From Theodoxus fluviatilis (Eukaryota; Mollusca; Gastropoda; Cycloneritida; Neritidae), in assembly GCA_034096865.1 (NCBI GenBank), contig JAWQFJ010016569.1:1-64000 (forward strand): DNA of 64,000 nucleotides, in the 5' to 3' direction. Shown one piece after another: positions 1-10,452 of this stretch (position 1 is the first letter of the stretch; every line of letters starts with the position of its first letter). The translations under genes were made by a program, and so were the position numbers. Under the pieces are notes generated by a model. That model saw only the letters and a program-made list of their open reading frames with translations. It did not search any database and was not told the DNA's origin.

Positions 1-10
1 CCGAACCGTC

Positions 11-138
11 AAGCAAACATCGGTTCTTTCTCGAAGTGGCTTACAGGCCGCGCGAAGTTCGCATAGCTATCTCGATCGAGGACAATTCCACGGAAGAGAT
101 GCAGAAATGGACGGAAAAAGCAAGCCCAGAAAGAAATT
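11..138. repeat. Direct repeat, copy A (~125 bp)
   Basis: This block recurs at 409-530 with small indels. Both copies start with AAGCAAACATCGGTTCTTTC and end with GCAAGCCCAGAAA. The spacer holds smaller GGCGGAAACGGCCGAACC duplications. No coding capacity is evident. Confidence 0.75.
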
Positions 139-408
139 CTTTACGTTGCAACTGTTTCCGGTACCGAAGAATAATTACCGAAGGCACACGAAGTACAAAT
201 CGGATGCCAGTGCAAACCAATGGAAAGCTTCGAAATAACGGCCTGTCTCTCAGCTAGGCTCTGATTGGCCGCTTGTGTGCGTGATCACAGCGTGATCAGG
301 CGGAAGTGGCTGGCGGAAACGGCCGAACCTTACTTCGACTGGCGGAAGTGGTAGGCGGAAACGGCCGAACCGTACTTCGGCTGTTTCCGGCCTGAACGTC
401 GGCCGCCG

Positions 409-530
409 AAGCAAACATCGGTTCTTTCCGAAGTGCGCTTACAGCGCGCGAAAGTTCGCGCTATCTCGATCGAGACAATTCCACGGAAGATGCAGAAATG
501 GACGGAAAAAGCAAGCCCAGAAAAGAAATT
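409..530. repeat. Direct repeat, copy B (~125 bp)
   Basis: Second copy of the block at 11-138, same orientation, differing by several 1-2 base indels. The indels break any shared reading frame, so the short open frames here are unlikely to be genes. Confidence 0.75.
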
Positions 531-2027
531 AAGTCGTGTCAACAGCCTCTGGAGGTTGTGATACAACAGCGATCGCGTTCTCATCTACAGACACGGCACT
601 GAACGAAGCTGTTATCACGGCGGAAGTTGCCGTGATTACGCGATTCTTACAGAAAACGGGAATGTTTTGCTACAGGTGATGCTTTTCACCTAATTATCCT
701 GATATTTTGAATTAAGATAATAAGTTGAAAGTTTGCTACAATGATAACAAATAAACGACACATTCAATGAGTTATGTTATTAAATTGTATCTGTTATGGT
801 TCAGTTGTAGTTAACGTTTAATCTTTCTCAAACTTTAAAGTCAATTTTCTCATAATGTGGTTTTTATTTCTACGGTAGTGATTTTCTCCCCAAAAATAAA
901 GTAACTTAGGATTAAGATAGCTTTCTGAAATTGTGTGTGTATATTTATGAATAAATATTGCATTCAATAAGACCAATCAGAAAGGTGTAGCTGAATTTGC
1001 TTAATTTTTGTTATGTTATGCCCGGAGCACATTTTTTGGTTACTTGTTCTAAATTTCACTAAAATTATTTAGAAGTGTTAGTAATCCACTTATTATATCT
1101 TATTGAATAATATAGACCTTTTTCTTTGTTTACAATCATTGTTGATCATAATAAGGTTATTAATTAAAATTTCACGGAGGGGAGAAAATTGGTATGTTTA
1201 TTTTTCAGTTATTTTGCTATAACACAAGAACAACTAAGTCTTCAGCAATACAATTTTGTTTAAATATACCTTCCAGTGTGTTTGTATTCTGTATAAAATT
1301 TCATTAGTATAGCTTTCATATTTGCTGAGTTATGATTTATTTTCTATTAATCCGTTTTTGTACGCCATGTCCCAATTCTCTCGCAAAGGGACGTAACTCT
1401 ACATTATGACCTCCCTTTGCGTAAAGGAAAATCGCTCGAGTGCGCCGTCTTAGTGTATATAGGGTCTTTGACTGCAGTAGGCTCAGGAGTCACTTATCAG
1501 GGCATAGGTAGTGGTAACGAAAATGTTCAATTTACACAATAACCTCAATCCTTACCATAAACCAAGAAGACAGCACATTTAGTCATCATCGCTACCGCTG
1601 TCTATAGTAACTTGCAAACACCACAATTGTGCCGCCATGTTGATCAGCCGAAAGCGCTCGATTTACACAAAAGCTGTCGAATCGCCGCTCACGTCACGGG
1701 GACTGCCGGTCACGTGGCGGCAGACCGCCGCGGCCGGATTCCGGCGGTTAAATCGAGCACAGCCACTGATTGTTGAGCAACCGGCCCCAGGACGTCGCCG
1801 ACGCGCCAGCAACCTCCACGCGTTGCACGCAAAAAATGAACATTCCGATAAATTCATTGTTTTCACGCGTACTCATTGCATGTGCCGAAACTGGTTGCCA
1901 GTTTTTGACGAACGTTTTATGGTGATTTTTGGGGTCTTTTTCCTTTTTCTTTCTTCTATTTTCATGATCGTGTTTCTTTCGCGTTTCGCTCCAATGTAAT
2001 GGGCCTGTGGCCTATACATTAAAATTA
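531..2027. other. No recognised gene; AT-rich then GC-rich stretch
   Basis: Positions 650-1370 are AT-rich and hold no long open frame. Positions 1640-1830 are GC-rich and carry a 120-codon frame (1637-1999, +) behind a fair Kozak context. Its end runs into the microsatellite flank and the protein resembles nothing I know. I do not call a gene. Confidence 0.5.
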
Positions 2028-2063
2028 TTCCTCTCTCTCTCTGTCTCTCTGTCTGTCTGTCTC

Positions 2064-2153
<90 letters not shown>

Positions 2154-2155
2154 AC

Positions 2156-2252
<97 letters not shown>

Positions 2253-2268
2253 CTCTGTCTGTCTGTCC

Positions 2269-2330
<62 letters not shown>

Positions 2331-2619
2331 ATCTCTCTCTCTCTCTCTCTCCTTCCTGCTCCTCCTGGTCCTCTTCCTGATTCTCTTCCTGGTCCTCCTG
2401 GTCCTCCTCCTTCTCCTGTTGGTCTTCCTCTTCCTGCTGCTCTTCCTTCTCCTGCTGCTCTTCCTCCTCCTCCTGCTCCTTTTCCTCCTCCTCTTGCTCT
2501 TCCTCCTCCTGCCGCTCCCCCTGCACCTCCTCCTTCTCCTGTTCCTCCTTCTGCTACTACTTCTTCTTCTGCTGCTCCTCCTTTTCTTTCTGCTGCTGCT
2601 CCTCCTCCTTCTGCTCCTT

Positions 2620-2707
<88 letters not shown>

Positions 2708-2722
2708 CACCACCAGCACCAC
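2028..2722. repeat. Compound pyrimidine microsatellite
   Basis: Successive blocks are (CT)n mixed with (CTGT)n (2030-2345), a degenerate CCT/CTT/CTG tract (2346-2618), (CTA)n of about 26 units (2619-2697) and (CCA)n (2697-2720). Long Ser/Leu/Thr or Arg/Glu open frames on both strands are artefacts of these repeats. Confidence 0.95.
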
Positions 2723-3463
2723 TTGTCCATGACATTTACATACCATATGTAAGTCTCACCCAGCACTAAGGACGGTACGCACATCTAGATCTATGTACCT
2801 CTAAGAGGGAGATAATTGCACCCCTACAAGATGCCTCCTGGTGACACATTATCCTGCTTGGGACAGCCCGTGGTCGAGCCACTGGAATTGGGCGCTGTGC
2901 GAGGCGCAGTGTCGTGGTTATATCCCTGGGACGGGAGAAATCAGGGTTTATTTAAATATTTGACAATAGTATTCTGGCTTCCATTCTGAGTCATAAATCT
3001 GTCCATGCGTTTAACTCTGTGCGTGAATGCTACTTTGGTGAACATCTACGACGCACCTACCTCTCTGTATGACTGCATTGGATTTGGTTCAACGTCTACG
3101 ACGCGCCAAAGCAAAAACAAAAAGTATTTACAGGAACTTTCTTTCTTTTCCAACTTGTCTACACTCTCGGAATAAGACCCCCTGGCGCTCCATGGTCACG
3201 TGCTTCAGCTGATCAGGGGGACATCTAGCGGCAGCTCTCATGTGGGATTCCTCTGTTGTGTCTTTGCAAGCATTCTTTGATAACAATCCATCGGCACAGA
3301 TGAAAGTATCAACTAAGAGAAGTTTCCCCTCTCATAACTTTATAAGTTATACGTAATTTTGTGGAACATGACGTCAATAATAAAATGGTGTTATCACATG
3401 CGTCTAATACTGTGCGCAGCCGGCTGTCCATTGGTCGCATTAAACATTCATTTCGAGCGGGTT
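2723..3463. other. No recognised feature
   Basis: Mixed-composition sequence without long frames, terminal repeats or recognised domains. Confidence 0.5.
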
Positions 3464-3490
3464 CCCCCCCCCCCCCCCCCCCCCCCCCCC
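3464..3490. repeat. Poly-C homopolymer (27 bp)
   Basis: Uninterrupted run of C; its length is probably unreliable in the assembly. Confidence 0.9.
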
Positions 3491-3807
3491 ACTATTGGTT
3501 ACCTATAAATAAGATTCACTGTATCCCTTGCGTGTTGCCTTTGATACTGACCCTTTTACATGTCGGCGTTTCCATAACGTAGAAATATTCATGTAAAGAT
3601 GAGCAAAAGTATGGGCACTGTCTTTGGGATAACGAACGTTTACTCATTTACTGAGAAAAACCGATTTTCTTGCAAACTGCGCGTGTAAAGAACTGTTGAG
3701 TCCAAAATGTCCACTATGGCAAATCCGCAAAAACAATGTAGGGTGGGTGGCAGGTGGGGTGTGGGAGGATTAGGGGTGTGTGGAGAGGAATCTCAATCTC
3801 AATCTCA

Positions 3808-4068
3808 ATCGTGAAAAGCATAAAGCTGAAGTGGTACGGTCACGTGTCAAGAGGCAGTGGGCTAGCCAAGACCATACTGCAAGGTACCGTACCAGGTGGG
3901 AGAAGGAGAGGCAGGCAGAGAAAGAGGTGGGAAGACAACATCAAAGAGTGGACAGGCTTGACCTTTGCTGACTCAGAGCGAGCCACAGAGGATAGAGATC
4001 GATGGAGGAAGATTGTCCGAAAGTCATCAGTGGTGCCTCAACAACCCATCTTAGGGTTAAAAGACTGA
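3808..4068 (+). pseudogene. LINE ORF2 C-terminal fragment with (ACTGA)n tail
   Basis: The frame ending with TGA at 4066-4068 encodes the tail that follows the reverse transcriptase in many invertebrate non-LTR retrotransposons. It has LKWYGHVSR, then a basic GRRRGRQRKRWEDNIKEWTG block, then ATEDRDRWRKIV. It is followed by a short tandem repeat of the pentamer ACTGA (about 4062-4087), a typical 3' end for LINEs that terminate in simple repeats instead of poly-A. The RT and endonuclease are absent, so this is a 5'-truncated dead copy. The clade is not resolved (RTE- or jockey-like). The N-terminal part of the open frame (3754-3807) is an ATCTCA repeat and not part of the homology. Confidence 0.8.
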
Positions 4069-4305
4069 ACTGAACTGAACTGAACTGGAGAGGAAAGAAG
4101 CGCCCATCTATTTATAGACAACCAATTAGCGGCTGCTTTCCCGCAGTTCTCCGGGTACAGAGTTTGTGCAATGACTTTGATTAGCACTTAACTTTCCCCG
4201 TAAAAAGAAAAAGATGCAGCAATAGAGTGTGAAATGATACTAACTGTCTTTCGCGCAAATTTCGCGCGTATAATTTATTCTCCCCCAAATTTCCGGAAGT
4301 AGAAT

Positions 4306-4496
4306 GGACGTTTCGCCCAAATTGCGACATTCGGAACGTCGTTTAGCTTAAGATTACACCCGAATCACGCGCACCGTTAAGGTGCATGGAGTACAGTATC
4401 GCCGAGCAAGACGTTTGTCACAAAACGCAGATACATTAATGCGGCCGGATCTTAGGTAAACGACGTTCCGAATGTCGCAATTGGGGCGAAACGTCC
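4306..4496. mobile_element. MITE-like element with 48-bp terminal inverted repeats
   Basis: The left end 4306-4354 (GGACGTTTCGCCC...) matches the reverse complement of the right end 4449-4496 almost perfectly. The internal 94 bp have no coding capacity. I see no convincing target duplication, so the superfamily is unknown. Confidence 0.7.
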
Positions 4497-4821
4497 AGCA
4501 CCCGATATAATTGTGACACTTGGTCTGACGTCATTCTCTTATAACCGCAATTTGGATCAGAAGGACGGATTTTCTCGAATCTCGTCTTTATTGAATGACA
4601 AAGACAAAATGCGGTAAAGCTTCACGTGTGCATGTATGTGTCTTTCAGATTCATTCATTCAAGATTATCATAATGGAGAAATGCGATGTAATGACTGTAT
4701 TGTGCATTAGCAAGCGCTCTTTTCCTGCCTCGACTAACCACATGTATGAACTACGTTGGCAAAGAACGCTGCCTTCGCATTGTTCTGCACCATCTGCTGC
4801 CTAACGTCGTAACGAGGTAAG

Positions 4822-5200
4822 AGATATGTTGAGTTTAATATGTTTCTAGCATTTTTCACTATTAGAACAAAAAAAGAAACCCCTTAACACTTCTTTTGTT
4901 GCTGCAGCAGCGTTCAAATCCAAAATTTCAACGTCTTTCTCATGTATGTACGGATACTATGTATGTACGGATACTAGGGCAGACACGTTCACATAGCCTT
5001 TCACTGACGAAGGAGCCTACTTGGCCCCGAAAGCTCTGGAATATTAAAAAAAATTGTAGTTGGACAAAGGTCTCCATTACTTCTTTTCTACTCGCCTACG
5101 AGTCCAACACCGGCCTCCTGTTTTCAAGAACGTCTTTCTCAGTCATCGTCGCCATCTTGACTTCACCAAGAATTTTTAAAAGACGATGATTGAGACTAAT
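4822..5200. repeat. Tandem duplication, copy A (379 bp)
   Basis: This segment is repeated at 5249-5631 with near identity, separated by about 48 bp of AATACAAGAT micro-repeats. Both copies carry the same ~75-codon open frame on the + strand, with no recognisable domain. The main difference is a small indel within the ATGTATGTACGG motif. Confidence 0.85.
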
Positions 5201-5248
5201 AATACAAGATATTATAATACAAGATATTAATACAAGACTAATAATACA

Positions 5249-5631
5249 AGATATGTTGAGTTTAATATGTTTCTAGCATTTTTCACTATTAGAACAAAAA
5301 AAGAAACCACTTAACACTTCTTTTGTTGCTGCAGCAGCGTTCAAATCCAAAATTTCAACGTCTTTCTCATGTATGTACGGATACTATGTATACATGTACG
5401 GATACTAGGGCAGACACGTTCACATAGCCTTTCACTGACGAAGGAGCCTACTTGGCCCCGAAAGCTCTGGAATATTAAAAAAAATTGTAGTTGGACAAAG
5501 GTCTCCATTACTTCTTTTCTACTCGCCTACGAGTCCAACACCGGCCTCCTGTTTTCAAGAACGTCTTTCTCAGTCATCGTCGCCATCTTGACTTCACCAA
5601 GAATTTTTAAAAGACGATGATTGAGACTAAT
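5249..5631. repeat. Tandem duplication, copy B (383 bp)
   Basis: Second copy of 4822-5200; boundaries are AGATATGTTGAG at the left and TTGAGACTAAT at the right. Confidence 0.85.
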
Positions 5632-5876
5632 TACCGATTTTCATTCTTAGAGTTTTACCAGCTACAAATGCTATCTCTCTATCTCTTCTTTCTCTCGTTG
5701 TTTCTCATCTTATTCTGAATTTTCTTTGTAATTATTTTCAATGTATGTGATATTTCGTTATAAATTTATTGTGCTGTGTCTACTGTATTGTCGTCTCCAC
5801 TGACAGAGCAATATTGTTTAAACGGACTATTGGCTCACACACATGCGCAGAACCATCTCTTTCGATGAACCAAATA

Positions 5877-6071
5877 CAGTAGTCGCCGCTTATTAAAAAC
5901 ACATCGGGACCGAACAAAAGTGTTTTTAATAAGCGGCGTTTTTATTAACCGTTTGCGTGTTGAACATGTCCATCAGTAACGATGTAAATCCGGACCGGAC
6001 CAACACTGCAACAGTATTTAAAAAACGGCTGTTTTTATTAACCGCGTGTTTCATAAAAGCGGCGACTACTG
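5877..6071. mobile_element. pogo/Tigger-like MITE (195 bp) flanked by TA
   Basis: The ends are inverted repeats (CAGTAGTCGCCGCTT... and ...AAGCGGCGACTACTG) and the element is flanked by TA on both sides (5875-5876 and 6072-6073), as in Tc1/mariner-pogo transposition. The interior holds two copies of GTTTTTATTAACCG. There is no transposase, so it is non-autonomous. Confidence 0.75.
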
Positions 6072-6352
6072 TATTTCGATTTCACAACGCCTGCTACAAA
6101 AAACAAAGCCAAAACACCCCCATTATTGCAGCAAATCATTTTATTACATACACATTACACCATAAATGTATTCACATGATCGGAACGCATCAGAAACGCG
6201 TCGACAAACAAGCAGTTTTACATGTCTCTAACTTGTCTAAGCGGTGTGATTACTTCCCTTGATTCACCCATATTCATTCCCGCTTGGGGCGCAACGTGTC
6301 TCGATCCTCACAACAATGAGCTAATGAACTATCTTTGTGTAACCTATAATCT

Positions 6353-6683
6353 TTGATCAGGTGGCCTGAGAAGATCTGCAACACAGACCTATGGGAGAAA
6401 ACCAACCAGAACCCCATCAGTCAGGACATCAAGAAAAGGAAATGGGGGTGGATAGATCACACACTGCGCAAACCAGCCGACAACGTCACGAGGCAAGCAC
6501 TTGACTGGAACCCACAGGGAAAAAGAAAAGTAGGACGGCCCAAACAGTCGTGGAGAAGGTCTGTCGAGAGCGAAGTGAAGGACGCCGGAATGAAGTGGAC
6601 AGCTGAGGAGAACGACCCAGAACAGAGTGCGTTGGCGAGGTGTTGTTGCGGCCCTATGCTCCACCGGGAGTCTACAGGAATAA
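6353..6683 (+). pseudogene. LINE ORF2 C-terminal fragment, frameshifted
   Basis: The frame encodes the post-RT tail of a non-LTR retrotransposon different from the one at 3.8 kb: RKWGWIDHTLRKP, then a KRKVGRPKQSWRRSVESE block. Near 6614-6618 an extra C in a C-run moves the frame; the last ~20 codons continue in the +1 frame to a TAA at 6681-6683. A short AT-rich tail follows. The rest of ORF2 is missing. It is a dead, 5'-truncated copy. Confidence 0.8.
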
Positions 6684-6689
6684 GTAAGT

Positions 6690-8013
6690 CACTATCCTCC
6701 TTGCCGTGAAGGTATTACTATTATTGTATTAAAGTAAAGATTTGTTATATTTTCAACCATTAAAAAGCCGCAAAATTTGCGTATTTTGCATTAATTCTAC
6801 TCTACCCCTCGCACATTGGTCTCAGTTAAATATTATCCAGAGAGATTTAATCTCTCATAAACCCTATATTTAGCCAATGTCATCACCGTTGTCCCTTTCA
6901 GTATTCGCATTTAACATAGAAGAGTGAGCTCGCGAGAGAGAAATCTTTTTGTAAGAAGTGCGATTATTCAAACCGACCATAGCAATGACAGTGCCTTATT
7001 TCGCACAGGCTAGACGCGCTAGGCCTACTTTCTGTAATTTTCAATCTCGTTTAGGTGGAATTAACGCAAAATACGCACATACCGAAGATTAACGTAAACA
7101 TAAAGATATATTTAAAAATTATTTCGCTGAAAACGCCCAAAAACCACAAACAACTTAAAACAATGATTGCAGGGAAGATGGGACAGCACGCGCTTTGTTT
7201 TACCTTCGATTTCTCCTCCCCCCCCCCCCCCCCCCGCCCCCTTCCCCCCCCTTCCCCCCCCCCCCCCCCCCTTCCCGCCACTGGAAATGAAAGTAGAAAT
7301 TACAGGACAAGATTGATAGAACTGCCCTTAACCACATGTGGTAGGTGCGTGGCTGTCGAGCATGGCAGGAGATGTCGTAGCGTGGATGGGATGTGGAGAG
7401 GGCGAGTCGGACACGTCACTTTTTTGAAACTCTTTTATTCTTAACTCGCTCCTCCTCTTCTCTCTTTTCTCCCTCTTCTCTGTGACGTCATTCTCCTTCC
7501 AACTTAATTCTCAAATCTACGTCACATGGCAAGAGATCCACACTGCAGGTCTGACCTTCAACCGTATACCTTCTCTTGGGATTTCTTCCCAGACAGTTGG
7601 TCACAGGCCGAGTTGGGGTCTGACATGTACATTCCTGCACAATGAATTCCAACTTAAATAATGCAACGTTACAAAACTAAGGAATGCACAGTGCACGAAT
7701 GCATACTACGGATAATGGAAGAAAGAAATCTACTACTAAAATCATGCAATTAATGGCTGCACAACCGGGAGGAAAAGCAGTTTGATTGTCATTACTGACT
7801 ACACGTGAACGACAGAGACTAAACAGCTAGCACTCCCTGTACCCCACCAGTCACCACGCCAATGATGCTCGCATTCGTCCCAGTTTTCCCCCAAAGCTCG
7901 TTCAAACAAAGTCTTTGTAAACCTGACACAATGTGCGGGTCGTCGAACGCCATTTGTGGTTTTCGAGTGCTTGATAGCCATTATTCAAATACATGGGCCT
8001 ATCATTTGCATAT
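6690..8013. other. No recognised gene; contains C-rich tract
   Basis: Apart from the C-rich tract at 7219-7275 I see no domain, terminal repeat or splice-consistent exon here. The frame at 7055-7444 crosses the homopolymer and is not credible as a gene. Confidence 0.5.
7219..7275. repeat. C-rich low-complexity tract
   Basis: Runs of C interrupted by G and TT. Confidence 0.9.
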
Positions 8014-8220
8014 TTCCATCCATCCATCCATCCATCCATGATATTCCATCCATCCATCCATGATATTCCATCCATCCATCCATCCACCCATTCATTCATT
8101 CATTCATTCATTCATTCATTCATTCATTCATTCATTCATTCATTCATTCATTCATTCATTCATTCATTCATTCATTCATTCATTCATTCATTCATTCATT
8201 CATTCATTCATTCATTCATC
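8014..8220. repeat. (CCAT)n and (TTCA)n microsatellite
   Basis: Blocks of CCAT (8014-8090, interrupted by GATATT) switch to about 32 perfect TTCA units (8091-8218). Confidence 0.95.
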
Positions 8221-8353
8221 TTGAGATCTCGTCCTTGAGGTCATTCTCATTCTGGTTGCTGCTGGCAAGATTTAACGTTTTATTAAGACACACCAACCAG
8301 AAGAAATGATGAGTCAATGCAAGATATTGATTTGATATTTTCCTTTTTGATGA

Positions 8354-8575
8354 CTAGATGAAGGCAGGCTTTGCAGGCAGCATCACGCTCCAAGCAGCAC
8401 CACGTTGCTCGAAGCGTGACGCTGCAAGTTGGGACTTCGACTGACAGTTCCACAGCAGATCAGACATACACGCGTCTAAATGCAGGGCGTCATCATGTAG
8501 GTAGGTCAGTGAGGCTCTTTTGACGTCTGCGCAGAAGCGGGAAAAGTGTGTTCCTGTTTTGGGCGGGCTTGCCAA
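8354..8575. other. Dispersed repeat fragment shared with 23.99-24.05 kb
   Basis: TTCCACAGCAGATCAGACAT (from about 8449) also occurs at about 24024. TAAATGCAGGGCGTCATCAT (about 8476) is the reverse complement of sequence at about 23993-24012. The same modules are thus present in different relative orientation, which suggests a rearranged interspersed repeat. No coding function is seen. Confidence 0.45.
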
Positions 8576-8670
8576 ACCGTGTAAACTAATACGGCTTCTA
8601 GTGACCTATCTATAGCTTGGTTGTCAACCAAATTTGGTGACAACGGAGTATACGATAAGATGAAGCGATT

Positions 8671-9154
8671 TTTTGACTCACATGCGAAGCAAAAGTGAGT
8701 CTATGTACTCACCCGTGTCGTCCGTCCGGGCATCCGGGCGTCCATGAAAAACTTTAACGTTGGATTTTTCTCGGAGACTATTAAGTCTATCAACACCCAA
8801 TTTGGCATGATGGTGTATGAGACAAGGCGTCAAAAAACATACATAGTGACTTGACCTTGCTTCAAGGTCAAGGTTGCAAGGGCCATAAATGTTGTCTAAA
8901 AACAGCCATTTTTCACATTTTCCCAATTTTCTCTAAAGTTTTTAAGATTGGATATCTGACCTATATATGGTGTATAGGGCAAAGTAATCCCTATCTTTTG
9001 ATACCAGTTTGATTGACCTTGCTGCAAGGTCAAGGTCACAGGAGGTCTTTAAAGTTGGATTGTACACATATTTTGAAGTGACCTTGACCCTGAACTATGA
9101 CAGATAACTTTTCCAAACTTCATAACAATGTAGTATACATGTTATACTTTCATA
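8671..9154 (+). mobile_element. GACTC element copy 1 (3' truncated)
   Basis: It starts with TTTTGACTCACATGCGAAGC and follows the family consensus to GTTATACTTTCAT, then breaks off where copy 2 begins. It has several TCAAGGTCA motifs. The family is described under the copy at 13770. Confidence 0.85.
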
Positions 9155-9854
9155 CTAGCTCACCTGTGTCGTTCATCCGGGTGTCCAGGCGTCCGTCCGG
9201 GCGTCCGGGCAGACCGGGCGTCCGGGCATCCTTTAATCCGTAAAAAACTTTAACGTTGGATTTTTCTCGGAGACTATTAAGTCTATCAACACCCAATTTG
9301 GCATGATAGTGTAGGATGACAAGGCGTACAAAAACATACACAGTGACTTGACCTTGCTTCAAAGTTAAGGACACAGGAGCTCTTTAAAGTTGGATTGTAT
9401 ACATATTTTGAAGTGACCTTGACCCTGAACTATGGAAGATAACTGTTTCAAACTTAATAATTATGTGGGGCACATGTTATACTTTCATCATAAGACACAT
9501 TTGGTCACATATCATCAAGGTTAAGGTCACTTTGACCCTTATGAAATGTGACTAAAATGGGGTAGTGAACCACTAAAAGTGACCATATCTCATGGTAGAA
9601 AGTGCCAATAAGCACCATTGTGCTTCCTATGTCTTGAATTAACAGCTTTGTGTTGCATGACCCTGGATGATCAAGGTCACATGTATTTTGGTAGGAAAAA
9701 TGTGTAAAGCATTTCTTAGTGTATGATGTCATTGCTAGGTTTAGTTTGACCTTGACCTTGAAGGTCACATGAAGGACAATGTCATGTAAAGGTCAAGGTC
9801 ATGTAAAGGTCAAGGTCAATCAAGTGAGTCGTATGGGCTTTGCCCTTCTTGTTT
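9155..9854 (+). mobile_element. GACTC element copy 2 (5' truncated, internal deletion)
   Basis: It begins within the 5' hairpin region (CTCACCTGTGTCG) and ends with the family 3' end CGTATGGGCTTTGCCCTTCT. About 150 bp are missing between the two internal CTTGCTTCAAGGTCAAGGTC repeats, as expected for deletion by recombination between them. Confidence 0.85.
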
Positions 9855-10452
9855 TAATTCGTAGCGCTCTCTTCCGGAAGGGAAAAGAAAAAAATAGCGG
9901 CAAAATCAGCTCTTCATTTCTTACAACAGTTACAAAGGACGTCCAAAGTAATAAAAAGCGATCGATTACCATTTCAAGATAATTTTTGCCAAGTTTCATT
10001 GGTCTGAGTTGTTTAGAGCAGTAGAAATTTACTTTATGCGGACGATCGTGTGATGGCCATTTCTCATTTTGACCGGTTTTCGGGTGATGAGACTGAATTT
10101 ACGAGCATTTTCACTGTTTTCAAAAAATAAACACGTGGATGTGGTTAAATAGACATCTTTGTGATTGTTTCTGGGCATTTACAGTGGATCTAATCTTTTT
10201 TTAGCGAGAAAACTGTTTTGGTGATCAACATGTACACAGAGGTTCTTGTCACGTGACCAAATCGCAGTATTTTGATTGGCGGATTAGCTAAATGATTAGG
10301 TCGTCTGCTACATCGTGTATGTTGTGGTTGATTGTGTTGTTTGTTTCCAGGCTCAGTATTTTTCCTTCCGTTTCAATAGATCTATGAGGAGATATACACC
10401 AGAATTAATACAAGTTTTCAGCTTGCAGTTGTTTGCAACTTGATTGCTGAAA
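9855..10452. other. No recognised feature
   Basis: Non-repetitive sequence between a GACTC element and the broken gene at 10453; no domain or strong frame was seen. Confidence 0.45.

Noticed and set aside
1637..1999. 120-codon frame behind GCCGCCATG
   Set aside because: No domain, an Arg-rich composition typical of GC-rich non-coding sequence, and no splice or homology support.
2007..2769. Long frames rich in Ser/Leu, Arg/Glu, Thr or Pro on both strands
   Set aside because: They are translations of the CT/CTGT/CTA microsatellite. The same applies to 29516-30439 and 33614-34073.
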